Positions 33,081 to 41,265 of a stretch of 64,000 nt of DNA are shown here, piece by piece. Each line of letters starts with the position of its first letter. Position 1 is the first letter of the stretch. The notes below the pieces were generated by a model. That model was not told the origin of the DNA and did not search any database. It saw nothing but the letters and a program-made list of their open reading frames with translations. Made by a program: the position numbers and the translations under genes. The DNA is from Eubacterium coprostanoligenes (GTDB lineage Bacteria > Bacillota > Clostridia > Oscillospirales > Acutalibacteraceae): positions 1-64,000 of the forward strand of contig NZ_FUWW01000002.1 of assembly GCF_900167205.1 (NCBI RefSeq), read 5' to 3'.

Positions 33081-33538
33081 TGTCAAAGGGCGATATTGCA
33101 AAGGAATATTTTGAGCAGGGCTATAATTGCTCACAGTCGGTGGCTCTTGCTTTTGCCGATGAAGTCGGAATGGACAGCAAACTGATTGCCCGTCTTACAG
33201 GCGGATTTGGCGGCGGAATGGGCAGAATGAGAGAGGTTTGCGGAACAGTCAGCGGAACTGCGTTTGTTTTGTCCGCACTTTACGGCTATTCAGACCCAAC
33301 CGATGCCGATGCAAAGGCACAACTCTATGCCGATGTTCAAAAGGTGGCAGGTGAATTTAAGGATAAAAACGGCTCGGTCGTTTGCCGTGATTTGTTGGGA
33401 TTAACTCAAGACGGCTTTGATAATCCACAACCCGAAAAAAGAACGGATACCTATTATAAAAAGCGTCCATGCGGTGACCTTGTAAAGATGTCGGCAGACT
33501 TTCTTGAAAAGTTCATTGCAGACAATCCGCAAAAATAA
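33080..33538 (+). CDS. C_GCAxxG_C_C family protein
   Basis: 152 residues, soluble. Shows the family's spaced cysteines: GYNCSQSV near residue 17, the glycine-rich GGFGGGMGRMREVCGTVSG, VVCRDLLG, and RPCGDLV near the C-terminus. The family is common in anaerobes and is thought to be redox- or metal-related, without a firm biochemical role. Coupled by TAATG to the zinc-ribbon protein. Confidence 0.87.
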   Translation: MSKGDIAKEYFEQGYNCSQSVALAFADEVGMDSKLIARLTGGFGGGMGRMREVCGTVSGTAFVLSALYGYSDPTDADAKAQLYADVQKVAGEFKDKNGSVVCRDLLGLTQDGFDNPQPEKRTDTYYKKRPCGDLVKMSADFLEKFIADNPQK

Positions 33539-33632
33539 TATAAAAATTATTTAGCATATTTGCAAAAAAATGCTTGCATTTTATTGTGCAATGTGTTATA
33601 GTAATTTGCGCAAGTGAAAAACACTTGCATAT

Positions 33633-33709
33633 GCGCTGGTAGCTCAGCTGGATAGAGTGACTGGCTACGAACCAGTAGGTCGGGGGTTCGAGTCCCTTCC
33701 AGCGTACCA
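33633..33709 (+). tRNA. tRNA-Arg(ACG), CCA encoded
   Basis: Cloverleaf reads cleanly: acceptor GCGCTGG with CCAGCGT, D-arm AGCTCAGCTGGATAGAG, anticodon stem ACTGG/CCAGT around loop CTACGAA (anticodon ACG, wobble A normally becomes inosine), T-arm with GGTTCGAGTCC. Discriminator A then encoded CCA. No repeated 3'-end copy was noticed nearby, so no integration at this tRNA is evident. Confidence 0.95.
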
Positions 33710-33710
33710 A

Positions 33711-33748
33711 AATAGCGAAGTAGATATTTATCTGCTTCGCTATTTTTA
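33711..33748 (+). terminator. tRNA gene terminator
   Basis: 16-bp stem AATAGCGAAGTAGATA/TATCTGCTTCGCTATT (one G-U) with a 2-base loop and T-run, directly after the CCA. Confidence 0.85.
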
Positions 33749-33757
33749 TTTTTGTGC

Positions 33758-33786
33758 TTGACAAATTTGGTTTATTGTTATAGACT
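33758..33786 (+). promoter_or_regulatory. Promoter of the BlaI/BlaR1-like pair
   Basis: -35 TTGACA (33758-33763), 17-base spacer, -10 TAGACT (33781-33786). ACTACAAGTGAGGTCGATAGT over the start region is only an imperfect dyad, a weak candidate for the repressor site. Confidence 0.6.
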
Positions 33787-33828
33787 ACAAGTGAGGTCGA
33801 TAGTTATAAACCGAAATGAGGTGATGTT

Positions 33829-34188
33829 ATGGATTTGAAATTGTGCGAAAGCGATTATAGGTTTATGAATGTGATTTGGGAAAATGAGCCTTTGACCTCG
33901 CACGAATTGGTCGAAAAATGCGAAAAAGCACTCGGATGGAAAAAATCCACCACTTATACCGTGCTTAGAAAAATGTGCGAAAAAGGTTTTGCGCAAAATG
34001 AAAATTCGCATATAAAATCGCTTGTTGAAAAAAGAAATGTTCAGGAATATACAAGTGCAAGATTTGTTGAAAATTCCTTTGGCGGGTCGTTGCCGAGTTT
34101 TTTGACAGCATTTTTGAACGGACGAAAAATCAGCAACGGAGAAGCAGAGGAATTGAAAAACCTTATTGATTCATACAAGGAGGAATGA
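33829..34188 (+). CDS. BlaI/MecI-family transcriptional repressor
   Basis: 119-residue winged-helix repressor: ESDYRFMNVIWENEPLTSHELVEKCEKALGWKKSTTYTVLRKMCEKG matches the BlaI/MecI DNA-binding domain, followed by a C-terminal dimer helix. GAGGTG precedes the ATG. It overlaps or abuts the membrane peptidase gene, the classical regulator/sensor pairing. No beta-lactamase or penicillin-binding protein gene is adjacent, so the regulon is unknown. Confidence 0.88.
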   Translation: MDLKLCESDYRFMNVIWENEPLTSHELVEKCEKALGWKKSTTYTVLRKMCEKGFAQNENSHIKSLVEKRNVQEYTSARFVENSFGGSLPSFLTAFLNGRKISNGEAEELKNLIDSYKEE

Positions 34189-34190
34189 CT

Positions 34191-35141
34191 ATGACCGATT
34201 TGTTTATAGGTGTTCTGAATATGAGCATAACCGCAAGTTATGTCATATTGGCGGTGCTTGTTGTTCGCTTTTTCCTGAAAAATCTGCCTAAAAAATATTC
34301 CTATTTGCTTTGGAGTGTTGTGGGATTTAGGCTTGTTTGCCCTGTCAGTTTTAAGTCGATTGTCAGTCTGTTCAGCTTGAAGCCGTTTGATATGACAAGG
34401 GTCCAGTCGGACGATACATCATCTATGGATTATATCAAATCCGCTCCAAATCAAACAGCAAATAATGTGAGCGTAGGCTTGCCTAATACAGATTCTGTCA
34501 TTGGGGATATTACTTCAAGCTATTTGTATTGGGCAAATGTTGATTGGGTATTGTTGGTTTTGTCTTCTGTATGGGCAATCGGTATATTTTCGCTTGTCAT
34601 TTATTCTGCGGTAAAATATATTCGCCTCAGAAAAAGCCTCAATACAGCTGTTTTGTTTAATGATAATGTATATCAGGCAGAGGGAATATCGTCACCGTTC
34701 ATAATAGGAGCTTTTAAGCCGAAAATATATATTCCGTACAATGTAAGTGATGATTTTTTGCAATATGTGTTGCAACACGAAAAATATCATATCAAGCGTT
34801 GTGATAATGTGCTAAAAATAATTGCGTATCTTCTTTTGATATTGCATTGGTTTAATCCGCTGTGTTATTTGGCGTTTTACACATTGAAATATGTTTATTC
34901 AAAGTTTTTGCAGGGTAATCAAAAAGGCTTGTATGCAGATATGTATCTTTCTGTTTTGATTGAAATGCTTGGCGATGAGGCAATAAAAGCAAATCCGAAT
35001 AATCCGCAGGAATACTTTAATGATTTTTACAGTCATATAAAAACTGTTTTTGAGAAAAACGATGAGGATTTTGTCAAAGCAAATTATCCAAAATCCTATG
35101 TTTTGCTGAAAATGACTGTGTTGAATGAATCCAAAGAATAA
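34191..35141 (+). CDS. BlaR1/MecR1-like M56 membrane metallopeptidase, atypical C-terminus
   Basis: 316 residues, several membrane helices, then an M56 peptidase core: PFIIGAFKPKIYIPYN and HEKYHIKR (HExxH zinc motif). The usual extracytoplasmic beta-lactam sensor domain is absent. After HWFNPLCYLAF, where the family normally has a downstream acidic zinc ligand (D-M-E..C-D-E), the sequence diverges to a Lys/Tyr-rich helical tail. It may be a reduced signalling peptidase or have lost activity. ATG 34191 is 7 bases after AAGGAGG; ATG 34185 is too close. Confidence 0.78.
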   Translation: MTDLFIGVLNMSITASYVILAVLVVRFFLKNLPKKYSYLLWSVVGFRLVCPVSFKSIVSLFSLKPFDMTRVQSDDTSSMDYIKSAPNQTANNVSVGLPNTDSVIGDITSSYLYWANVDWVLLVLSSVWAIGIFSLVIYSAVKYIRLRKSLNTAVLFNDNVYQAEGISSPFIIGAFKPKIYIPYNVSDDFLQYVLQHEKYHIKRCDNVLKIIAYLLLILHWFNPLCYLAFYTLKYVYSKFLQGNQKGLYADMYLSVLIEMLGDEAIKANPNNPQEYFNDFYSHIKTVFEKNDEDFVKANYPKSYVLLKMTVLNESKE

Positions 35142-35167
35142 ATGTGTGGCAATTGTTTTGAGTGCAG

Positions 35168-35200
35168 AGGTGAGGCAGAGGCGAAACTGCTTCACCTTTT
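35168..35200 (+). terminator. Terminator after the M56 peptidase gene
   Basis: Stem AGGTGAGGCAG/CTGCTTCACCT with an 8-base loop, then TTTT. Confidence 0.75.
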
Positions 35201-35210
35201 ATTTATCCCT

Positions 35211-35238
35211 TTGATTTTCGTGATGAATGTGGTATGAT
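35211..35238 (+). promoter_or_regulatory. Promoter of the dipeptidase gene
   Basis: -35 TTGATT (35211-35216), 16-base spacer, -10 TATGAT (35233-35238). Confidence 0.55.
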
Positions 35239-35279
35239 TATCACATAATAATTATTTACACTAACATTGAGGGATGAAT

Positions 35280-36638
35280 ATGAATACAAGAGAACAAATC
35301 CACGCTTTGTCCGATGAAATGCTTGAAAATCTCGGCAAGTTAGTAGAAATTGATTCGCAACTCGGCACTCCGTCAGAGGGTAAGCCTTTTGGTGACGGTC
35401 CGTCAAAGGCACTTGAGGTTGGACTCAAAATTGCCGATGATCTTGGCTTCAAAACCGTAAATCTTGACAATTACTGTGGTTATGCAGAAATGGGCGAGGG
35501 CAAAGAAATTGTCGGCATTGCAGGGCATTTGGATATTGTTCCTGTCGGCGGTGATTGGAGCTATGACCCGTTCCAACTCACTCGTGACGGCGACTGCGTT
35601 TACGGTCGTGGCACAACTGATGATAAAGGTCCTGTAATCGAGGCTTTGTATGCTATGAAATTGCTTCGTGAATCGGGCGTTGAATTGAACAAGCGAGTTC
35701 GTTTGATTATGGGTTGCAACGAGGAAACAGGCTCAAAGTGTATGGAGCATTACAATCAGGTCGAGGAGGAGCTGTCTTGCGGTTTTACTCCCGATGCAAA
35801 TTTCCCGTGTATTCACGGCGAAAAAGGTCATCTCACAATGATGGCTTATTCGAAAAAGACAAAGATAATTTCTATGAACGGTGGCTTTGTTTCAAACGCA
35901 GTTTGCGACACTTGCACCACGGTTGTTCCGTCAGAAATCGGACTTAAAGAAAAGTTGGAACAGGCACTTTCCGAATCAAAGTTGCAGGAATACAAGGCTA
36001 CCGATGAAAACGGGCAAATCACGATTTATGCCAAAGGTGTGCCGGCTCACGCAAGCACTCCGAACTTCGGTGTCAATGCAGCAGGTGTGACTATGGAATG
36101 TCTTGCAAAGGTAGGTTTTGAGGACGATTTCGTGAAGTTCTACAATCAGCATATCGGCACAGCTTGTGACGGCGAGGGAGTCGGTCTCAAAATTTCCGAT
36201 GAATTCGGCGAGTTGACATTCTGCAACGGAATTGTAAAAACCGCTGACGGCGTGATTTCTTGCTCGATTGATATTCGTGTGCCTGTGACATTCAAAAAAG
36301 ACGACATTTTGAAATTGGTAGACGGCAAATTGGAGGACGAAAACGGTCGAATTGAAATCACCGAAATCGGCGAGGCGTTGTTTTATCCGAGGGAATCTCC
36401 GCTTGTAAATGCACTGTACAAGGCTTATGTGGATGTGACGGGCGACACAGAAAACGAGCCGATGGTTATCGGTGGCGGAACTTATGCAAAGTCGCTGAAA
36501 AATATCATTGCATTTGGCCCCGAAAAGTTGGGAGTGGATTATCGTATCCACGGTGCAGATGAATACATCCTTGTTTCCGAAATGGAGGAAGCAGTGGAAA
36601 TCTATATGGAAGCAATCAAAAACTTGCTTGCAATTTGA
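35280..36638 (+). CDS. pepV: M20 family dipeptidase (PepV-like)
   Basis: 452-residue cytosolic zinc dipeptidase/carnosinase-like enzyme. Motifs: GHLDIVPVGGDWSYDPF (zinc His and Asp), YGRGTTDDKGP (bridging Asp), CNEETGSKCMEHY (catalytic Glu pair), FTPDANFPCIHGEKG, and a C-terminal His in RIHGADE. Length and order match PepV, which includes a lid domain. ATG 35280 sits 8 bases after GAGGG; ATG 35274 is adjacent to it and less suitable. It is the last ordinary gene before cas12a. Confidence 0.93.
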   Translation: MNTREQIHALSDEMLENLGKLVEIDSQLGTPSEGKPFGDGPSKALEVGLKIADDLGFKTVNLDNYCGYAEMGEGKEIVGIAGHLDIVPVGGDWSYDPFQLTRDGDCVYGRGTTDDKGPVIEALYAMKLLRESGVELNKRVRLIMGCNEETGSKCMEHYNQVEEELSCGFTPDANFPCIHGEKGHLTMMAYSKKTKIISMNGGFVSNAVCDTCTTVVPSEIGLKEKLEQALSESKLQEYKATDENGQITIYAKGVPAHASTPNFGVNAAGVTMECLAKVGFEDDFVKFYNQHIGTACDGEGVGLKISDEFGELTFCNGIVKTADGVISCSIDIRVPVTFKKDDILKLVDGKLEDENGRIEITEIGEALFYPRESPLVNALYKAYVDVTGDTENEPMVIGGGTYAKSLKNIIAFGPEKLGVDYRIHGADEYILVSEMEEAVEIYMEAIKNLLAI

Positions 36639-36678
36639 ACTAAAAGGTGTTGATTGTTTAGCATATCGTTATAATTAT

Positions 36679-36711
36679 AGGCTCAAGGATTTTTTCGTTG
36701 AGCCTGATTTT
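36679..36711 (+). terminator. Terminator of pepV
   Basis: Stem AGGCTCAA/TTGAGCCT with an 11-base loop and GATTTTTT after it; isolates cas12a from read-through. Confidence 0.78.
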
Positions 36712-36845
36712 TTATTATATAGAAATATATGGGACAATTTATGGACTTTTTTAAAAATGATATGTACTTTTTGTGCATAAATGGTATAATTGTTATATCG
36801 AAACTTTTTGCATATTTATTTTTAATGTATAAAAGAGGTGTTGTT

Positions 36846-39800
36846 ATGATAAAAGATAACTTCGTAAATGTGTATAGTTTGTCAAAAACAATCAGAATGG
36901 CGTTGATTCCTTGGGGGAAAACTGAAGATAACTTTTACAAAAAGTTTTTGCTTGAGGAAGATGAGGAGCGTGCAAAAAACTACATTAAAGTAAAAGGTTA
37001 TATGGATGAATACCATAAAAATTTTATTGAATCTGCATTGAATTCGGTTGTTTTAAATGGTGTTGATGAATATTGTGAGCTTTATTTTAAGCAAAACAAA
37101 TCTGATTCCGAAGTAAAGAAAATTGAGTCTCTTGAGGCTTCCATGAGAAAACAAATCTCAAAAGCAATGAAGGAGTATACTGTTGATGGTGTAAAAATAT
37201 ATCCTTTGTTATCAAAAAAGGAGTTTATCAGAGAGTTGTTGCCTGAATTTTTAACCCAAGATGAAGAAATAGAAACCTTGGAACAATTTAATGATTTTTC
37301 TACATATTTTCAAGGCTTTTGGGAAAATAGAAAAAACATTTATACTGACGAAGAAAAAAGCACGGGTGTGCCATATCGTTGCATAAATGACAATTTGCCT
37401 AAATTCTTGGATAATGTTAAAAGTTTTGAAAAGGTTATTCTTGCTTTGCCACAAAAAGCCGTTGATGAGTTAAACGCCAATTTTAATGGTGTTTATAATG
37501 TTGATGTTCAAGATGTCTTTTCTGTTGATTATTTCAATTTTGTGTTGTCACAGTCAGGAATTGAAAAATATAACAACATTATAGGTGGATATAGCAATAG
37601 CGATGCGTCTAAAGTTCAGGGATTAAACGAAAAAATAAATCTTTATAATCAGCAAATTGCCAAATCAGATAAAAGCAAAAAACTTCCGTTGTTAAAGCCG
37701 TTGTATAAACAAATATTGAGTGATAGAAGTTCGTTGTCATTTATACCTGAAAAGTTCAAGGATGACAATGAGGTTTTGAATTCAATCAATGTTCTTTATG
37801 ACAATATTGCTGAATCTTTGGAAAAAGCTAATGATTTGATGTCGGATATTGCGAATTATAACACAGACAATATCTTTATTTCATCAGGTGTGGCAGTGAC
37901 AGATATTTCAAAAAAGGTGTTTGGTGATTGGTCGCTTATCAGAAATAATTGGAATGATGAGTACGAATCGACTCATAAAAAAGGTAAAAATGAAGAAAAG
38001 TTTTATGAGAAGGAAGACAAAGAATTTAAAAAGATAAAGAGCTTTTCTGTTTCTGAATTACAAAGACTTGCAAATTCGGATTTAAGTATTGTGGATTATC
38101 TTGTGGATGAATCTGCATCCTTGTATGCTGATATAAAGACTGCATATAATAATGCAAAAGATTTGTTGTCAAACGAGTATTCGCACAGCAAAAGATTGTC
38201 AAAGAATGATGACGCAATTGAATTGATTAAGAGTTTCTTGGATTCAATCAAGAATTATGAAGCGTTTTTGAAACCTCTTTGCGGAACAGGAAAAGAGGAA
38301 TCAAAAGATAATGCTTTTTATGGTGCGTTTCTTGAGTGCTTTGAAGAAATAAGACAAGTAGACGCAGTATATAACAAGGTGAGAAATCATATTACTCAAA
38401 AGCCATATTCAAATGACAAGATAAAACTTAATTTCCAAAACCCTCAATTTTTAGCCGGTTGGGATAAAAATAAGGAGCGAGCTTATCGTTCTGTATTGTT
38501 AAGGAATGGCGAAAAGTATTATTTGGCTATTATGGAAAAGGGTAAAAGCAAATTGTTTGAAGATTTTCCGGAGGACGAAAGCAGTCCGTTTGAGAAAATT
38601 GATTATAAGTTGTTGCCTGAGCCAAGTAAAATGTTGCCAAAAGTATTTTTTGCAACAAGTAATAAAGATTTGTTTAATCCTTCGGACGAAATCTTAAATA
38701 TAAGGGCGACAGGATCGTTCAAAAAAGGCGATAGCTTTAATTTGGATGATTGCCATAAATTTATTGATTTTTATAAAGCGTCTATTGAAAATCATCCGGA
38801 TTGGTCTAAATTTGATTTTGATTTTTCAGAAACAAATGATTATGAGGATATTTCAAAATTTTTTAAAGAAGTGTCTGACCAAGGATATTCAATTGGATAT
38901 AGAAAAATATCCGAATCATATTTGGAAGAAATGGTTGATAACGGAAGTTTGTATATGTTCCAACTTTACAACAAAGACTTTTCTGAAAATCGCAAGAGCA
39001 AAGGTACTCCGAATTTGCATACTTTGTACTTTAAAATGTTGTTTGATGAGCGTAATCTGGAAGATGTTGTTTATAAGCTTTCAGGTGGTGCAGAAATGTT
39101 CTATCGTAAGCCGAGCATCGACAAGAATGAAATGATCGTTCATCCAAAAAATCAGCCTATTGATAATAAAAATCCTAACAATGTTAAAAAGACAAGTACT
39201 TTTGAATATGATATTGTAAAGGATATGAGATATACAAAACCGCAATTTCAACTTCATTTGCCGATTGTTCTTAATTTTAAGGCAAATAGCAAGGGTTATA
39301 TAAACGATGATGTCCGTAATGTCTTAAAAAATAGTGAGGATACATATGTTATCGGAATTGACAGAGGTGAAAGAAACCTTGTTTATGCTTGCGTTGTTGA
39401 CGGAAACGGCAAACTTGTTGAACAAGTGCCTTTGAATGTTATCGAAGCAGATAACGGATATAAAACCGATTATCACAAATTGCTCAATGACCGAGAAGAA
39501 AAAAGAAACGAAGCAAGAAAAAGCTGGAAAACTATCGGAAATATTAAAGAGCTAAAAGAAGGTTATATCAGTCAGGTTGTTCATAAGATTTGTCAGCTTG
39601 TTGTAAAATATGATGCTGTTATTGCTATGGAAGATTTGAATTCAGGTTTTGTTAACAGCCGAAAAAAGGTTGAAAAGCAAGTTTATCAAAAGTTTGAAAG
39701 AATGTTAACCCAAAAGTTAAATTATCTTGTTGATAAAAAACTTGATCCAAATGAAATGGGCGGTTTGCTGAATGCTTATCAGTTGACGAATGAGGCAACC

Positions 39801-40526
39801 AAGGTCAGAAATGGCAGACAGGACGGAATTATATTCTATATCCCTGCTTGGCTTACAAGTAAGATTGACCCAACAACAGGTTTTGTTAACTTGCTCAAGC
39901 CAAAGTATAATAGCGTTTCTGCTTCAAAAGAATTTTTTAGTAAATTTGACGAAATCAGATATAACGAAAAAGAGAATTATTTTGAGTTCAGTTTTAATTA
40001 TGATAATTTCCCAAAATGTAATGCTGACTTCAAGAGAGAATGGACGGTCTGCACATATGGTGACAGAATCCGAACATTTAGAGATCCTGAAAATAACAAC
40101 AAATTTAATAGTGAAGTTGTTGTCCTTAATGATGAATTCAAGAACTTGTTTGTTGAATTTGATATTGATTACACTGATAATTTGAAAGAGCAGATACTTG
40201 CTATGGATGAAAAGAGCTTTTACAAAAAACTTATGGGCTTGTTGTCGCTGACACTTCAAATGCGTAACAGCATTTCAAAAAATGTTGATGTTGATTATTT
40301 GATTTCTCCTGTGAAAAATTCAAATGGTGAATTTTATGACAGCCGTAATTATGACATTACATCTTCTCTCCCTTGTGATGCCGATTCAAACGGTGCATAC
40401 AATATCGCAAGAAAAGGTTTGTGGGCGATTAATCAAATTAAACAAGCAGACGATGAAACCAAGGCTAATATTTCAATCAAAAATTCTGAATGGTTGCAAT
40501 ACGCACAAAATTGTGATGAAGTATAA
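36846..40526 (+). CDS. cas12a: CRISPR-associated endonuclease Cas12a (Cpf1), type V-A
   Basis: RNA-guided DNA nuclease that also processes its own pre-crRNA. 1226 residues, usual length. Start: ATG 36846 behind GAGGTG, so the N-terminus VYSLSKTIRMALIPWGKT fits the family; an in-frame ATG at 36729 has no ribosome site. Seen: KMLPK (595-599) in the PAM-reading region, NLHTLYFKMLFDERNLEDVVYKL, crRNA-processing residues His766, Lys775, Lys792 with the same 9/17 spacing as FnCas12a His843, Lys852, Lys869, RuvC Asp839 (GIDRGERN), Glu929 (AMEDLN), Asp1180 (DADSNGAY), and Nuc Arg1140 (LQMRNS). All predict an active enzyme. More AT-rich than neighbours; no cas1/cas2/cas4 nearby. A TATAAT at 36785-36790 is a possible -10 box. 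Confidence 0.97.
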   Translation: MIKDNFVNVYSLSKTIRMALIPWGKTEDNFYKKFLLEEDEERAKNYIKVKGYMDEYHKNFIESALNSVVLNGVDEYCELYFKQNKSDSEVKKIESLEASMRKQISKAMKEYTVDGVKIYPLLSKKEFIRELLPEFLTQDEEIETLEQFNDFSTYFQGFWENRKNIYTDEEKSTGVPYRCINDNLPKFLDNVKSFEKVILALPQKAVDELNANFNGVYNVDVQDVFSVDYFNFVLSQSGIEKYNNIIGGYSNSDASKVQGLNEKINLYNQQIAKSDKSKKLPLLKPLYKQILSDRSSLSFIPEKFKDDNEVLNSINVLYDNIAESLEKANDLMSDIANYNTDNIFISSGVAVTDISKKVFGDWSLIRNNWNDEYESTHKKGKNEEKFYEKEDKEFKKIKSFSVSELQRLANSDLSIVDYLVDESASLYADIKTAYNNAKDLLSNEYSHSKRLSKNDDAIELIKSFLDSIKNYEAFLKPLCGTGKEESKDNAFYGAFLECFEEIRQVDAVYNKVRNHITQKPYSNDKIKLNFQNPQFLAGWDKNKERAYRSVLLRNGEKYYLAIMEKGKSKLFEDFPEDESSPFEKIDYKLLPEPSKMLPKVFFATSNKDLFNPSDEILNIRATGSFKKGDSFNLDDCHKFIDFYKASIENHPDWSKFDFDFSETNDYEDISKFFKEVSDQGYSIGYRKISESYLEEMVDNGSLYMFQLYNKDFSENRKSKGTPNLHTLYFKMLFDERNLEDVVYKLSGGAEMFYRKPSIDKNEMIVHPKNQPIDNKNPNNVKKTSTFEYDIVKDMRYTKPQFQLHLPIVLNFKANSKGYINDDVRNVLKNSEDTYVIGIDRGERNLVYACVVDGNGKLVEQVPLNVIEADNGYKTDYHKLLNDREEKRNEARKSWKTIGNIKELKEGYISQVVHKICQLVVKYDAVIAMEDLNSGFVNSRKKVEKQVYQKFERMLTQKLNYLVDKKLDPNEMGGLLNAYQLTNEATKVRNGRQDGIIFYIPAWLTSKIDPTTGFVNLLKPKYNSVSASKEFFSKFDEIRYNEKENYFEFSFNYDNFPKCNADFKREWTVCTYGDRIRTFRDPENNNKFNSEVVVLNDEFKNLFVEFDIDYTDNLKEQILAMDEKSFYKKLMGLLSLTLQMRNSISKNVDVDYLISPVKNSNGEFYDSRNYDITSSLPCDADSNGAYNIARKGLWAINQIKQADDETKANISIKNSEWLQYAQNCDEV

Positions 40527-40604
40527 TGGAAAATCCTAATTGCAAAAATTGATAAATGTGGATACGCAAAAAATGAAGATACAGATTGTTTCGTGATTAG
40601 TTAG

Positions 40605-40634
40605 TTGCAAAACTCGGTGTTAATGTGATATAAT
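40605..40634 (+). promoter_or_regulatory. CRISPR leader promoter
   Basis: -35 TTGCAA (40605-40610), 18-base spacer, -10 TATAAT (40629-40634), about 105 bases before repeat 1. A second candidate is TTGACA at 40718-40723 with TTTAAT (40742-40747) inside repeat 1, spacing 18. No terminator separates cas12a from the array, so read-through is also possible. The 40527-40740 leader holds no gene. Confidence 0.65.
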
Positions 40635-40740
40635 TAAGAACGTAAGGGTTGTTAAATTGAAAATGTATAGACTTTTTTGTAAAAACATCAAATATCAAGA
40701 GAATATATACTTATCTTTTGACATATATAACAAATTAAGG

Positions 40741-41014
40741 ATTTAATAATCCTTATTAATTTCTACTATTGTAGATTCCGACAGTTGACCCGATTTTATC
40801 CGCATATTTAATAATCCTTATTAATTTCTACTATTGTAGATATGTTAAATCAAATGTCATAATCGTCATATTTAATAATCCTTATTAATTTCTACTATTG
40901 TAGATGCAAGTTGAGGTATGTTGTTCATCCAATTTAATAATCCTTATTAATTTCTACTATTGTAGATTTTTTCAGTTAGAACTTCTAACCGTTGTATTTA
41001 ATAATCCTTATTAA
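40741..41014 (+). CRISPR. Type V-A CRISPR array: four 36-bp repeats, four spacers, decayed last repeat
   Basis: Identical 36-base repeats at 40741-40776, 40806-40841, 40870-40905 and 40932-40967; spacers of 29, 28, 26 and 28 bases. The repeat begins ATTTAATAATCCTTATTA and ends in the Cas12a handle AATTTCTACTATTGTAGAT, whose TCTAC/GTAGA arms form the recognised stem-loop. A fifth repeat (40996-41014) keeps only its first 19 bases and has lost the handle. Handle orientation and the degenerate distal end both put transcription on the plus strand with the leader on the cas12a side. No tracrRNA is expected. Confidence 0.98.
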
Positions 41015-41057
41015 AGAAAACTACATTCAATGATGACGGCACTCGTAAATGAAAAAT

Positions 41058-41091
41058 AAGACTCAAGGTTTTTTGTCCTTGAGTCTTTTGC
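41058..41091 (+). terminator. Terminator downstream of the CRISPR array
   Basis: Stem AAGACTCAAGG/CCTTGAGTCTT with an 8-base loop and TTTT; closes the cas12a/CRISPR transcript. Between 41015 and 41057 nothing else is recognisable. Confidence 0.82.
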
Positions 41092-41185
41092 TGTCTATAT
41101 TCTATTATATTGTTTTAAATTATTTAAAACAAAAGCTGAAGTCCCATTGAAAATCATTTTGGTTAATTCTGTCTATAAATATTTC

Positions 41186-41214
41186 TTGATAAACTCCTGA
41201 ACATTTTATATAAT
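41186..41214 (+). promoter_or_regulatory. Sigma-A promoter of the two-component operon
   Basis: -35 TTGATA (41186-41191), 17-base spacer, -10 TATAAT (41209-41214), 51 bases before the response-regulator ATG. Confidence 0.75.
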
Positions 41215-41265
41215 AAAAATTAGATTAGTATAAAAAAACGACTGATTATTATGAGAGGGTAAATT

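Noticed and set aside
33633-33709. Mobile-element integration at the tRNA-Arg
   Set aside because: No integrase, no second copy of the tRNA 3' end, and the flanking genes are ordinary.
34185-35141. Frameshift joining the M56 peptidase to a lost C-terminal domain
   Set aside because: The reading frame is open with no remnant of a sensor domain in other frames downstream; the terminator at 35168 follows directly.
36729-36845. In-frame ATG at 36729 as the cas12a start, adding 39 residues
   Set aside because: No ribosome site before it, and the extra hydrophobic residues do not fit the Cas12a N-terminus, which starts shortly before SLSKTIR; ATG 36846 has GAGGTG.
40527-40740. tracrRNA gene in the leader
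   Set aside because: No antirepeat is visible, and Cas12a uses none.
36846-41014. Self-targeting by the array within this window
   Set aside because: No stretch matching the four spacers was found by eye on either strand outside the array; a genome search would be decisive.
40996-41060. A fifth functional repeat and further spacers
   Set aside because: Only 19 bases match the repeat start; the handle stem is gone and no further repeat follows before the terminator.
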